Shown piece by piece: positions 44,361 through 52,001 of a DNA stretch of 64,000 nucleotides; the first letter of the stretch is position 1, and every line of letters starts with the position of its first letter. The notes beneath the pieces were generated by a model. That model had not been told where the DNA came from and searched no databases. It worked only from the letters and a program-made list of their open reading frames with translations. The DNA is taken from NCBI RefSeq assembly GCF_004152845.1, contig NZ_SEON01000011.1, positions 30,089 to 94,088 on the forward strand, read 5' to 3'. This DNA is from Sphingobium fuliginis (GTDB lineage: Bacteria; Pseudomonadota; Alphaproteobacteria; Sphingomonadales; Sphingomonadaceae). Made by a program: the position numbers and the translations under genes.

Positions 44361-47270
44361 ATGACCGATCAGCCTCGCCAAGAAACCCAGGATTACAAGA
44401 GCACCGTCTTCCTGCCCGTCACCGACTTCCCGATGAAGGCGGGCCTCGCGCAGAAGGAACCGGCGATCCTGGCCCACTGGGAGGAAATGGACCTCTACGG
44501 CAAGCTGCGGGAACGGCGGAAGGGCCGCCGGCGCTTCATCCTCCACGACGGCCCGCCCTATGCCAATGGCGACATTCATATGGGCCATGCGATGAACAAG
44601 GTGCTGAAGGACATCATCGTCCGCAGCCAGTCGCTGCTGGGCTATGACGCGCCCTATATCCCCGGCTGGGACTGCCACGGCCTTCCCATCGAATGGAAGA
44701 TCGAGGAGGAATATCGCAAGAAGAAGCAGAACAAGGACGAGGTTCCGGCCCAGGAATTCCGCGCCGAATGCCGCGCCTATGCCGACAAGTGGGTCGGCGT
44801 GCAGAAGGAACAGTTCAAGCGCCTTGGCGTCATGGGCGACTGGGACGATCCCTATCTCACCATGAAGTTCGACGCGGAGGCGACCATCGCCGGCGAACTG
44901 CTGAAATTCGCGGAAAGCGGCCAACTCTATCGCGGCGCGAAGCCCGTCATGTGGTCCCCGGTCGAAAAGACCGCGCTGGCCGAGGCGGAAGTGGAATATG
45001 AGGACATCGTATCGACCCAGATCGACGTGGCGTTCGAGATCGTCGAAGCGCCGAATGCGCCGGAAATCCAGACCTTAATTGATAACGCCTTCAAGGTTAG
45101 TGCTGTTATCTGGACTACCACGCCATGGACCATTCCAGTGAACCAGGCGCTGGCATATGGTGAGGCCATTGAATATGTCTTGGTGCCGGAGGGCGGGAGC
45201 AAAAACGTCTATCTGGTAGCAAAGGAACTTGCTGCCATATTCTTAACTCGGTGTGGCGATCAGGGTAACGTTCCTGGCGTTCTCGCTTATCCCGAAGAAG
45301 ATTGGGCGAGCCTGCGTGGCACCGACCTCGCCGGAGCCATCGCCCGCCACCCGATGCACCATCTCGGTGGCTTTTTCGCCAAGCCCCGCCCGTTCCTCGC
45401 GGGCGATTTCGTTACCACCGACGCGGGCACCGGCCTCGTCCACATGGCCCCCGACCATGGCGAGGACGACTTCGCGCTCTGCAAGGCGAACGGCATCAAC
45501 CCGGTCTTCGCCGTCGAAAATGACGGCAAATATCGCGAAGACTGGCTCTGGCTGGGCGGCCAGGGCAGCGTCATCAACCCGAAATTCGTCGGCAGGGAAG
45601 GGCCCATCTGCACCGACCTGCGCGAAGCAGGCGGGCTTCTGGCTGCGTCCGATGACTTCAAACACAGCTATCCCCATAGCTGGCGCTCCAAGGCGAAGAT
45701 CATCTTCCGCTGCACCCCGCAATGGTTCATCCCCATGGACCAGAATCCCTCTCCCCTTGCGGGAGAGGGAAGGGCCCCCCTCACGCAAGCGAGTGGGAAG
45801 GGTGAGGGCGACAACGCCGCTACCCTGCGCGAACTCGCCCTCAACTCCATCGAACACACCCGCTGGGTGCCGGAACGCTCGATCAACCGCATCCGCTCGA
45901 TGGTGGAGGGCCGCCCGGATTGGGTGATCAGCCGCCAGCGCGCATGGGGCGTCCCGATCGCCCTCTACGTCCATCGCAAGACCGGCGACTATCTGGTTGA
46001 TAAATCAGTTAATTCCCGCATCCTCAAAGCGTTCAGGGGTGCGGGAGCCGATGCGTGGTTCGGCGCCGACCACCAGGCGCTGCTCGGCCCCGATTACGAC
46101 CTCAACGACTATGAGGTGGTGAACGACATTCTCGACGTCTGGTTCGACAGCGGCTCGACCCACAGCTTCGTGGTGGAGGGCCGTTACGGCGAAGGCGTCC
46201 GCGCCGACCTCTATCTGGAAGGCTCCGACCAGCATCGCGGCTGGTTCCAGTCCTCGCTGCTGGAAAGCAGCGGCACGCGCGGCCGCGCGCCCTATGACGC
46301 CGTCCTCACCCACGGCTTCGCGCTGGACGGGCAGGGCCGCAAAATGTCGAAGAGCCTCGGCAATGTCGTCGATCCGCTGAAGGTCATTGCCGAAAGCGGC
46401 TCCGACATCCTGCGCGTCTGGGTCGCCAGCACCGACTATTTCGACGACGTCCGCATCGGCAAGGAAGTGCTGGCCGGTTCGTCCGACGCCTATCGCAAAC
46501 TCCGTAACACTTTCCGTTACTTGCTGGGCGCGCTTTCCGACTTTTCCGAAGAGGAAAGGCTGCCCGTCGCTGAAATGCCGGAACTGGAGCGCTACATGCT
46601 CCATCTGCTGGCAAGGCTGGACGCCGATCTCCGCAGCGTGGTCGACAAGGCGGCCGGCAGTGAGAACTGGCTGGAATTCAGCCGCTACACCCGCGCACTG
46701 ATGGATTTCGCGAACAGCGACCTTTCGGCCTTCTTCTTCGACATCCGCAAGGACTGCCTCTATTGCGATGCGAAGTCGGACCCGAAGCGCCGCGCCTACC
46801 GCACCGTGCTCGACACGCTGTTCCACGCGCTGGTCCGCTACGCCGCGCCGATCATCCCCTTCACCGCTGAGGAAGTGTGGCAAAGCCGCTATCCAAATGC
46901 CGAAGAAAGCGTGCATTTCCTGGAATGGCCGACCGTCGATGCGGCCTGGCTCGACCAGAGCCTGGACGACAAATGGGCGGAGATCCGCAACCGGCGCGAT
47001 CAGGTCAACGAAGCCATCGAACCGCTCCGCCGCGAAAAGGTCATCCGCTCCAGCCTGGAAGCCGATGTCACCATGGGTGAACTGGTCCCCAGTGACGGTG
47101 TGAACTTCGCTGAAATCGCCATCGTCGCCCGCATCGAAATGGGCAAGGGCGACGGCATCGTCGTCAAGCCCAGCGACTGGCACAAATGCGGCCGCTGCTG
47201 GCGCCTGCTGCCGGAGGTCGAGGAAGACGGCGCGCTCTGCAACCGCTGCGACGAGGTTTTGTCGGCATGA
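44361..47270 (+). CDS. ileS: Isoleucyl-tRNA synthetase with an in-frame repeat insertion
   Basis: 969 residues, slightly longer than the E. coli enzyme. The class I motifs are intact: HMGH in PPYANGDIHMGHAMNK, the editing-domain Thr-rich VIWTTTPWTIPVNQAL, and KMSKS in GRKMSKSLGNVVDPL. The C-terminal zinc site reads CGRCWRLLPEVEEDGALCNR. Residues 463-483 (PSPLAGEGRAPLTQASGKGE and one more) come from a palindromic repeat inserted between WFIPMDQN and LRELALN; in E. coli these lie only a few residues apart. Codons 235-315 or so are less GC-rich than the rest. Everything else is in frame and looks functional. Confidence 0.96.
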   Translation: MTDQPRQETQDYKSTVFLPVTDFPMKAGLAQKEPAILAHWEEMDLYGKLRERRKGRRRFILHDGPPYANGDIHMGHAMNKVLKDIIVRSQSLLGYDAPYIPGWDCHGLPIEWKIEEEYRKKKQNKDEVPAQEFRAECRAYADKWVGVQKEQFKRLGVMGDWDDPYLTMKFDAEATIAGELLKFAESGQLYRGAKPVMWSPVEKTALAEAEVEYEDIVSTQIDVAFEIVEAPNAPEIQTLIDNAFKVSAVIWTTTPWTIPVNQALAYGEAIEYVLVPEGGSKNVYLVAKELAAIFLTRCGDQGNVPGVLAYPEEDWASLRGTDLAGAIARHPMHHLGGFFAKPRPFLAGDFVTTDAGTGLVHMAPDHGEDDFALCKANGINPVFAVENDGKYREDWLWLGGQGSVINPKFVGREGPICTDLREAGGLLAASDDFKHSYPHSWRSKAKIIFRCTPQWFIPMDQNPSPLAGEGRAPLTQASGKGEGDNAATLRELALNSIEHTRWVPERSINRIRSMVEGRPDWVISRQRAWGVPIALYVHRKTGDYLVDKSVNSRILKAFRGAGADAWFGADHQALLGPDYDLNDYEVVNDILDVWFDSGSTHSFVVEGRYGEGVRADLYLEGSDQHRGWFQSSLLESSGTRGRAPYDAVLTHGFALDGQGRKMSKSLGNVVDPLKVIAESGSDILRVWVASTDYFDDVRIGKEVLAGSSDAYRKLRNTFRYLLGALSDFSEEERLPVAEMPELERYMLHLLARLDADLRSVVDKAAGSENWLEFSRYTRALMDFANSDLSAFFFDIRKDCLYCDAKSDPKRRAYRTVLDTLFHALVRYAAPIIPFTAEEVWQSRYPNAEESVHFLEWPTVDAAWLDQSLDDKWAEIRNRRDQVNEAIEPLRREKVIRSSLEADVTMGELVPSDGVNFAEIAIVARIEMGKGDGIVVKPSDWHKCGRCWRLLPEVEEDGALCNRCDEVLSA
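45747..45808 (+). repeat. Palindromic repeat inside ileS coding sequence
   Basis: Two hairpins in 62 bp: CCCTCTCCC/GGGAGAGGG around CTTGC (45747-45769), and CCCTCAC/GTGAGGG (45778-45784 with 45802-45808). The first hairpin is the same type that opens the dispersed repeats at 12638 and 37985. All codons are read in frame, with no stop, so the element encodes about 21 residues. Confidence 0.85.
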
Positions 47271-47328
47271 GCATGAAGCGCTTGCCAGTGCACGGGGGGA
47301 CCAAGTTATGCAGGTTGAGCACTAATTG

Positions 47329-47847
47329 ATGCCAAATCCCGTCAACCACCATCGCCCTCTGGGCCTGATTGTCGCGACCGTCACGCTCGTGCTGGATCAG
47401 CTCGTCAAATATACCGTCACCTATCCCCTCGCGCTGAAAAGCCGGATGGACGACGGCATTGAAATCCTGCCGATCTTCCGCCTGCGCTGGCTGGAAAATC
47501 GCGGCGTTTCCATGGGCTTCTTCCACGCTGACACGAACATGATGCGCTGGATACTGGTCGGCATGACCATGCTGATCGCGGGTTTCGTGGCCGTGTGGAT
47601 GTGGCGCGAAAAGGCGCGTCAGGACGTCGCGGCGCTCGGCCTCGTCCTGGGTGGCGCCATCGGCAACATCATCGACCGCATGCGCCTGGGCTATGTGGTC
47701 GACTATGCCGACCTGCATTTCGGGGAGTGGCGGCCTTTCCTGATTTTCAACCTGGCCGATGCAGCCATCACTTTCGGCGTGCTGATCCTGCTTGCGCGGG
47801 CGCTTCTGCTGCGCGAGAAGGGCGCAAAGACGGAGTCAATGAACTGA
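47329..47847 (+). CDS. lspA: Lipoprotein signal peptidase
   Basis: 172 residues from ATG 47329; a TTG one codon earlier is in frame. Four membrane helices and the family motifs are visible: VTLVLDQLVKYTV, RWLENRGVSMGFF, catalytic Asp in GNIIDRMRLGYVVDY and in FNLADAAITFGVL. It removes the signal peptide of prolipoproteins in the inner membrane. The gene follows ileS after 58 bp, and its stop overlaps the start of a lipoprotein gene. Confidence 0.96.
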   Translation: MPNPVNHHRPLGLIVATVTLVLDQLVKYTVTYPLALKSRMDDGIEILPIFRLRWLENRGVSMGFFHADTNMMRWILVGMTMLIAGFVAVWMWREKARQDVAALGLVLGGAIGNIIDRMRLGYVVDYADLHFGEWRPFLIFNLADAAITFGVLILLARALLLREKGAKTESMN

Positions 47848-48257
47848 TGCGTAAACTGATCCTCGCCGCTGGCCTGATTTCCATGCTGTCCGCTTGCGGC
47901 GGTGGCGGCGGCCTTTTCAACCGGTCGCGTCCCGACGAATTTGCCGTTTCGCGCCAGGCTCCGCTCGTGATCCCGCCTGATTTCGCGCTGGTTCCGCCCG
48001 CGCCCGGCACGCCTGCCGCCGCGTCGGTCGATTCGAGCAAGGCTGCAATGGACGCCATGTTCGGCGGCCCCGCTGCCCGCAGCCCGGGCGAAAGCGCCAC
48101 TCTGAACGCGGCCGGCCGCGCCAATGCCGCCGCGGGCATTCGTTCCTCCGCCGGCGATCCGGCGACCGAAGTGGTCGAAAAGGGCGCAACCACCCGCGAC
48201 ATCATCGCCGCCCCCGAAGGCGACGGTCAGGACGCCCGCGCGGCCACTCCGCAATAA
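47847..48257 (+). CDS. DUF3035 lipoprotein
   Basis: 136 residues. A lipoprotein signal ends at the lipobox LSAC with Cys17. The mature part is flexible, with RSRPDEFAVSRQAPLVIPPD, then FALVPPAPGTPA, which is the DUF3035 signature of alphaproteobacterial lipoproteins (often labelled BamF). That link to outer-membrane protein assembly comes from family knowledge. It is translationally coupled to lspA (the TGA and ATG share a base), a sensible pairing because LspA would mature it. Confidence 0.9.
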   Translation: MRKLILAAGLISMLSACGGGGGLFNRSRPDEFAVSRQAPLVIPPDFALVPPAPGTPAAASVDSSKAAMDAMFGGPAARSPGESATLNAAGRANAAAGIRSSAGDPATEVVEKGATTRDIIAAPEGDGQDARAATPQ

Positions 48258-48273
48258 TCGGAAAAACCGGAAT

Positions 48274-48603
48274 TCAGGGCTGGCTTTCGACGAAATCCTT
48301 GAGCCGGCCCAAAGTCCCATCCCATTGACTGCCGACCTTGGCGAGCCAGTCCCTGGCCTCTGCGACACCCTCGGGCCGCAGGCTGAACAGCGCCTCGCGC
48401 CCGGCCCTGGTCCGCGTGACGAGTCCGGCGCCAAGCAGCACATCCAGATGCTTGGCCACCGCCTGGCGGCTGATCGGCAACCCATGGCCCAACTGACCGA
48501 TCGAACGCTCTCCGCCATCGGCAAGCCGCCCGATCATGCCCAGCCGCGTCGCATCTCCCAAGGCCGCGAAAAGTCGGGCTGGGGCAGCGTCAATGCTCGG
48601 CAT
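48274..48603 (-). CDS. ArsR-family regulator
   Basis: 109 residues with a winged helix-turn-helix: ARLFAALGDATRLGMIGRLA, then RSIGQLGHGLPISRQAVAKH and LDVLLGAGLVTRTRAGREAL. No cysteine cluster for metal binding is seen, so it belongs to the ArsR branch paired with SRPBCC (AHSA1) proteins. Its start overlaps the end of the SRPBCC gene by 14 bp; the two are read from one transcript, SRPBCC first. Confidence 0.88.
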   Translation of the reverse strand: MPSIDAAPARLFAALGDATRLGMIGRLADGGERSIGQLGHGLPISRQAVAKHLDVLLGAGLVTRTRAGREALFSLRPEGVAEARDWLAKVGSQWDGTLGRLKDFVESQP

Positions 48604-49045
48604 AGTCGCGAATATTCTTCACCTGCTCCGCCCAGCCGCCTTCATTATCCCGCATGACATTGCTTCGCCGGGGTTCGGGAACCTTGTCGAAGCCGCTTTC
48701 CGTGACCGTCAGCCGGGTGCCCAGGGCGGTCGGCTCCAGCATGAATTCGACCAGCGTCCATTCGGATACGGCCACACCGCTTTCCATCAATTCCTTGTCG
48801 CCGCCGGTCGCCGGCCATTCATAGGCGAAGCGCGTCATCGGCTCGATCGCCACGACCCGCGCTTCCCAGCGATAATCCTCATATCCCGGATAGGTCATAT
48901 ATCCGGTCGAAGCCGCCCCCACGGCAAAGGGGTGATCGAGAGCGACCCGGAACCAGCTTCCGAACTTCTCATGATCGATCAGCGCGTCCCACACCCTTTC
49001 GACAGGGGCGGCGATCTCGATGGTCTTGGCGATGGAATCAGGCAT
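48590..49045 (-). CDS. SRPBCC (AHSA1-type) domain protein
   Basis: 151 residues from MPDSIAKTIEIAAPVERVWD, with GGAGG eight bases upstream; ten further codons upstream are discounted. The START-like fold is marked by ALIDHEKFGSWFRVALDHPF, then RWEARVVAIEPMTRFAYEWP and the C-terminal GGWAEQVKNIRDYAEH. Such proteins bind hydrophobic ligands. ArsR-SRPBCC pairs are common, and the regulator usually represses both; the ligand here is unknown. Confidence 0.88.
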   Translation of the reverse strand: MPDSIAKTIEIAAPVERVWDALIDHEKFGSWFRVALDHPFAVGAASTGYMTYPGYEDYRWEARVVAIEPMTRFAYEWPATGGDKELMESGVAVSEWTLVEFMLEPTALGTRLTVTESGFDKVPEPRRSNVMRDNEGGWAEQVKNIRDYAEH

Positions 49046-49110
49046 ATAGGCAACCTCCGGATTGCCCATATGCACTCATAACTTCCATCATGCAACCTTT
49101 TGGTTGCTTA

Positions 49111-51036
49111 TTATGCCCGGACTTCGGTTCCGATCCCGGCGCTGTTATGACGCAGGGCCGTCAGCACCGTGTCGACTATGGCGCTCGCGTCCAGGCGGGC
49201 GTCGGCATATTGCTTTTCCGGCTTGTCCTGATCCTGGAAGATGTCGGGCAGGCGCATGGTGCGCAGCTTGAGACCGTTGTCGATCAACCCCTGATCGCTT
49301 GCCAATGTCAGCACATGCGCGCCCAGCCCGCCGACCGAGCCTTCCTCTATGGTGACGGCAACCTCATGCGTGGTCAGCAACCTGCGGATCAGCGCTTCGT
49401 CCAGCGGCTTGGCGAAGCGCAGGTCGGCCACGGTCGTGGACAGTCCCTTGGCCTCCAGCGTTTCCGCCGCCTTCAGCGCCTCCTCCAGCCGGGTTCCGAG
49501 AGACAGGATCGCGACCTGCCGTCCTTCCCGCACGATCCTGCCCTTGCCGATTTCCAGCCTTTCCGGCGTGGCGGGCAGGGCGACGCCCGTGCCGTTGCCG
49601 CGCGGGTAGCGCACCGCAATCGGCCCATCGTCGTGCAGGGCGCAGGTGTGGACCATATGGACCAGTTCCGCCTCGTCCGCTGCCGCCATGACGACGAAAT
49701 TGGGCAGGCTGGCAAGATAGGTCACATCGAAACTGCCCGCATGGGTCGATCCGTCGGCACCGACGAGCCCGGCCCGGTCTATGGCGAAGCGCACCGGCAG
49801 ATTCTGGATCGCCACGTCATGGACGACCTGATCATAGGCGCGTTGCAGGAAGGTCGAATAGATGGCGCAGAAGGGGCGCATGCCCTGCGCGGCAAGCCCC
49901 GCGGCAAAGGTCACGGCATGCTGTTCCGCAATGCCGACGTCGAACGTCCGGTCGGGAAAGGCGGCGCCGAACTTGTCCAGCCCCGTTCCCGACGGCATGG
50001 CGGCGGTGATCGCGCATACCGCCGGGTCGCGTTCCGCCTCCGCGATCAGCGCCTGGGCGAAGACGCCGGTATAGCTGGGCGGACCGGGAGGCGCCTTGGC
50101 CTGCGCGCCGGTGATGACGTCGAACTTCTGCACGCCATGATATTTGTCCGCCGCCGCCTCCGCCGGGGCATAGCCCTTGCCCTTCTGCGTCACGACATGG
50201 ACGAGGCATGGCCCCTCCGCCGCATCGCGGACATTCTCCAGCACCGGGATCAACTGGTCGAGATTATGCCCATCGATGGGGCCGACATAATAGAAGCCCA
50301 GTTCCTCGAACAGCGTGCCGCCCATCGCCATGCCGCGCGCGAACTCGTCGGTCTTGCGCGCCGCATTGTGAAGGGGGCGGGGCAGCCGCCGGGCCAGCCG
50401 CTTGGCAAGGTCGCGCAGGCCAAGGAACTCCCGGCTCGACACCAGCCGCGCCAGATAGGCCGACAGCCCGCCGACCGGCGGCGCGATCGACATGTCGTTG
50501 TCGTTCAGGATCACGATCAGCCGGTTTCCGGCCTCCCGCGCATTGTTCATCGCCTCATAGGCCATGCCCGCCGACATGGAGCCGTCGCCAATGACGGCGA
50601 TCGCCTTGCCGGGCTGACCCTTCATCCTGTTCGCCACGGCAAAGCCGAGAGCCGCGCTGATCGAGGTCGAGCTATGCGCCGCGCCAAAGGGATCGAACTC
50701 GCTCTCCGCCCGCTTGGTGAAGCCGCTGAGGCCGCCGCCCTGACGCAGCGTGCGGATGCGGTCGCGCCGTCCGGTCAGGATCTTGTGCGGATAGCATTGA
50801 TGGCCGACGTCCCAGACCAGCCTGTCGTTCGGCGTATCGAACACATAATGGATGGCGGTCGTCAGTTCCACCACGCCCAGGCCGGAACCCAGATGACCGC
50901 CGGTCACGCCGACGGCGGAAATCACCTCCTGCCGCAGCTCGTCGGCCAGTTGCCGAAGCTGGCCCGGTTGCAGCTTGCGCAGGTCCGCCGGCCAGACGAC
51001 CTGGTCGAGCAGCGGGGTGGAAGGACGATCGTTCAT
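49111..51036 (-). CDS. dxs: 1-deoxy-D-xylulose-5-phosphate synthase
   Basis: 641 residues from MNDRPSTPLLDQVVW; an ATG three codons upstream is also possible. Thiamine diphosphate binding is shown by GDGSMSAGMAYEAMNNAREA and NRLIVILNDNDMSIA. Other motifs are SAVGVTGGHLGSGLGVVELT, DVGHQCYPHKILTGRRD and the transketolase-type GIAEQHAVTFAAGLAAQG. It makes DXP from pyruvate and glyceraldehyde 3-phosphate, the first step of the MEP pathway to isoprenoids, which sphingomonads need for carotenoids and quinones. Confidence 0.96.
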   Translation of the reverse strand: MNDRPSTPLLDQVVWPADLRKLQPGQLRQLADELRQEVISAVGVTGGHLGSGLGVVELTTAIHYVFDTPNDRLVWDVGHQCYPHKILTGRRDRIRTLRQGGGLSGFTKRAESEFDPFGAAHSSTSISAALGFAVANRMKGQPGKAIAVIGDGSMSAGMAYEAMNNAREAGNRLIVILNDNDMSIAPPVGGLSAYLARLVSSREFLGLRDLAKRLARRLPRPLHNAARKTDEFARGMAMGGTLFEELGFYYVGPIDGHNLDQLIPVLENVRDAAEGPCLVHVVTQKGKGYAPAEAAADKYHGVQKFDVITGAQAKAPPGPPSYTGVFAQALIAEAERDPAVCAITAAMPSGTGLDKFGAAFPDRTFDVGIAEQHAVTFAAGLAAQGMRPFCAIYSTFLQRAYDQVVHDVAIQNLPVRFAIDRAGLVGADGSTHAGSFDVTYLASLPNFVVMAAADEAELVHMVHTCALHDDGPIAVRYPRGNGTGVALPATPERLEIGKGRIVREGRQVAILSLGTRLEEALKAAETLEAKGLSTTVADLRFAKPLDEALIRRLLTTHEVAVTIEEGSVGGLGAHVLTLASDQGLIDNGLKLRTMRLPDIFQDQDKPEKQYADARLDASAIVDTVLTALRHNSAGIGTEVRA

Positions 51037-51151
51037 GAAAGACATAGACTCCCGAACGCAGGAAGTTCCCTGCTTGCCGCATTTTCCGAGTCAGCAGATC
51101 GCATCCGCTTCGAAAATGCTCTGGGCCGTTCCGGGCGAAAGCGCAACGCCA

Positions 51152-51622
51152 TCACGCGGCGCATTTGGCGCAGATGCCCAATATCTCAATGACGGGGCGA
51201 TCCGGCTGAAAACCCTCGCCCCGGGCCACTGCGCGGACCTTGTCGGTCACCTTGTCGTCGTCGACATGCGTCGCCTGCCTGCAGCGGGTGCATACCAGGA
51301 AGATGCAGTCGTGATGGCAGCCCGGATGCACATTGGCGATATAGGCATTGGCGCTTTCCACCCGCATCGCGATGTTGTTGTTCACGAACAGGTCGAGGAT
51401 GCGATAGACGCTGTTGGGCGCCACCCGCTTGCCCCGCGCTTTGGATACGCTGTCGGCTATGTCATAGGCGGATGCGGGGGTTTCCTCCGCCGCCAGCGCA
51501 TCGAAAATGGCCGCGCGCATCGGCGTCCATTGTTCCTGGCTCGCCTCCAGCGTGGCGCGGGCGGCATCCGCGAGACTGTCGCTCGACGGTTCGTGATGGT
51601 CGTGATGATGATGGTCGGCCAT
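51152..51622 (-). CDS. Fur-family regulator, Zur-like
   Basis: 156 residues. A His-rich start (MADHHHHDHHEPSSDS) is followed by the winged-helix part (WTPMRAAIFDALAAEETPAS, then YDIADSVSKARGKRVAPNSV, YRILDLFV). Two CxxC motifs, CTRC and CAKC at the very end, form the structural zinc site, and HPGCHHDCIFLVC supplies further ligands. That pattern fits Zur better than Fur. It probably represses zinc-uptake genes when zinc is plentiful; none is in the window. The ribosome site is weak. Confidence 0.82.
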   Translation of the reverse strand: MADHHHHDHHEPSSDSLADAARATLEASQEQWTPMRAAIFDALAAEETPASAYDIADSVSKARGKRVAPNSVYRILDLFVNNNIAMRVESANAYIANVHPGCHHDCIFLVCTRCRQATHVDDDKVTDKVRAVARGEGFQPDRPVIEILGICAKCAA

Positions 51623-51674
51623 GGGTTCAATCTAAGCCTGGGTTAATGCGGGGGCAAGTGGCGGGCGCGGTCCG

Positions 51675-52001
51675 TCAGCCGCGCCAGTAGATCCACGCCG
51701 CCCATATCCAGCCGGCGATCATCAGCGTCCCTCCGACGGGCGTGACCGCGCCCAGCCATTTGGGAGCGCCCAGGGCCATGGCGTAGAGGGTGAAGGCGAA
51801 GATCGCCGCTCCGCCAAGATGCAGCGCCGCCGGACCCCGCGCCACCCCCATGATGGCGAGCGCGCCCACCGCATGGACGAGCTGATAGAGCCCGCCGGTG
51901 CGCAGCCACTCCGCCGCCTGCGGGCTGGCCGCGCCATGCGCGCCGAAGGCACCCGCCGCTATCGCCACGGCCGCCGATAATGCAGCCAGAACCGCGATCA
52001 T
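51675..52001 (-). CDS. DUF423 membrane protein
   Basis: 108 residues with four membrane helices and the DUF423 pattern: ALSAAVAIAAGAFGAHGA, AEWLRTGGLYQLVHAVGALA, then AAIFAFTLYAMAL and LGAVTPVGGTLMIAGWIWA. YgdD-type proteins are of unknown function. The ATG overlaps the stop of the antiporter gene (ATGA), so the two are translated together. Confidence 0.9.
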   Translation of the reverse strand: MIAVLAALSAAVAIAAGAFGAHGAASPQAAEWLRTGGLYQLVHAVGALAIMGVARGPAALHLGGAAIFAFTLYAMALGAPKWLGAVTPVGGTLMIAGWIWAAWIYWRG

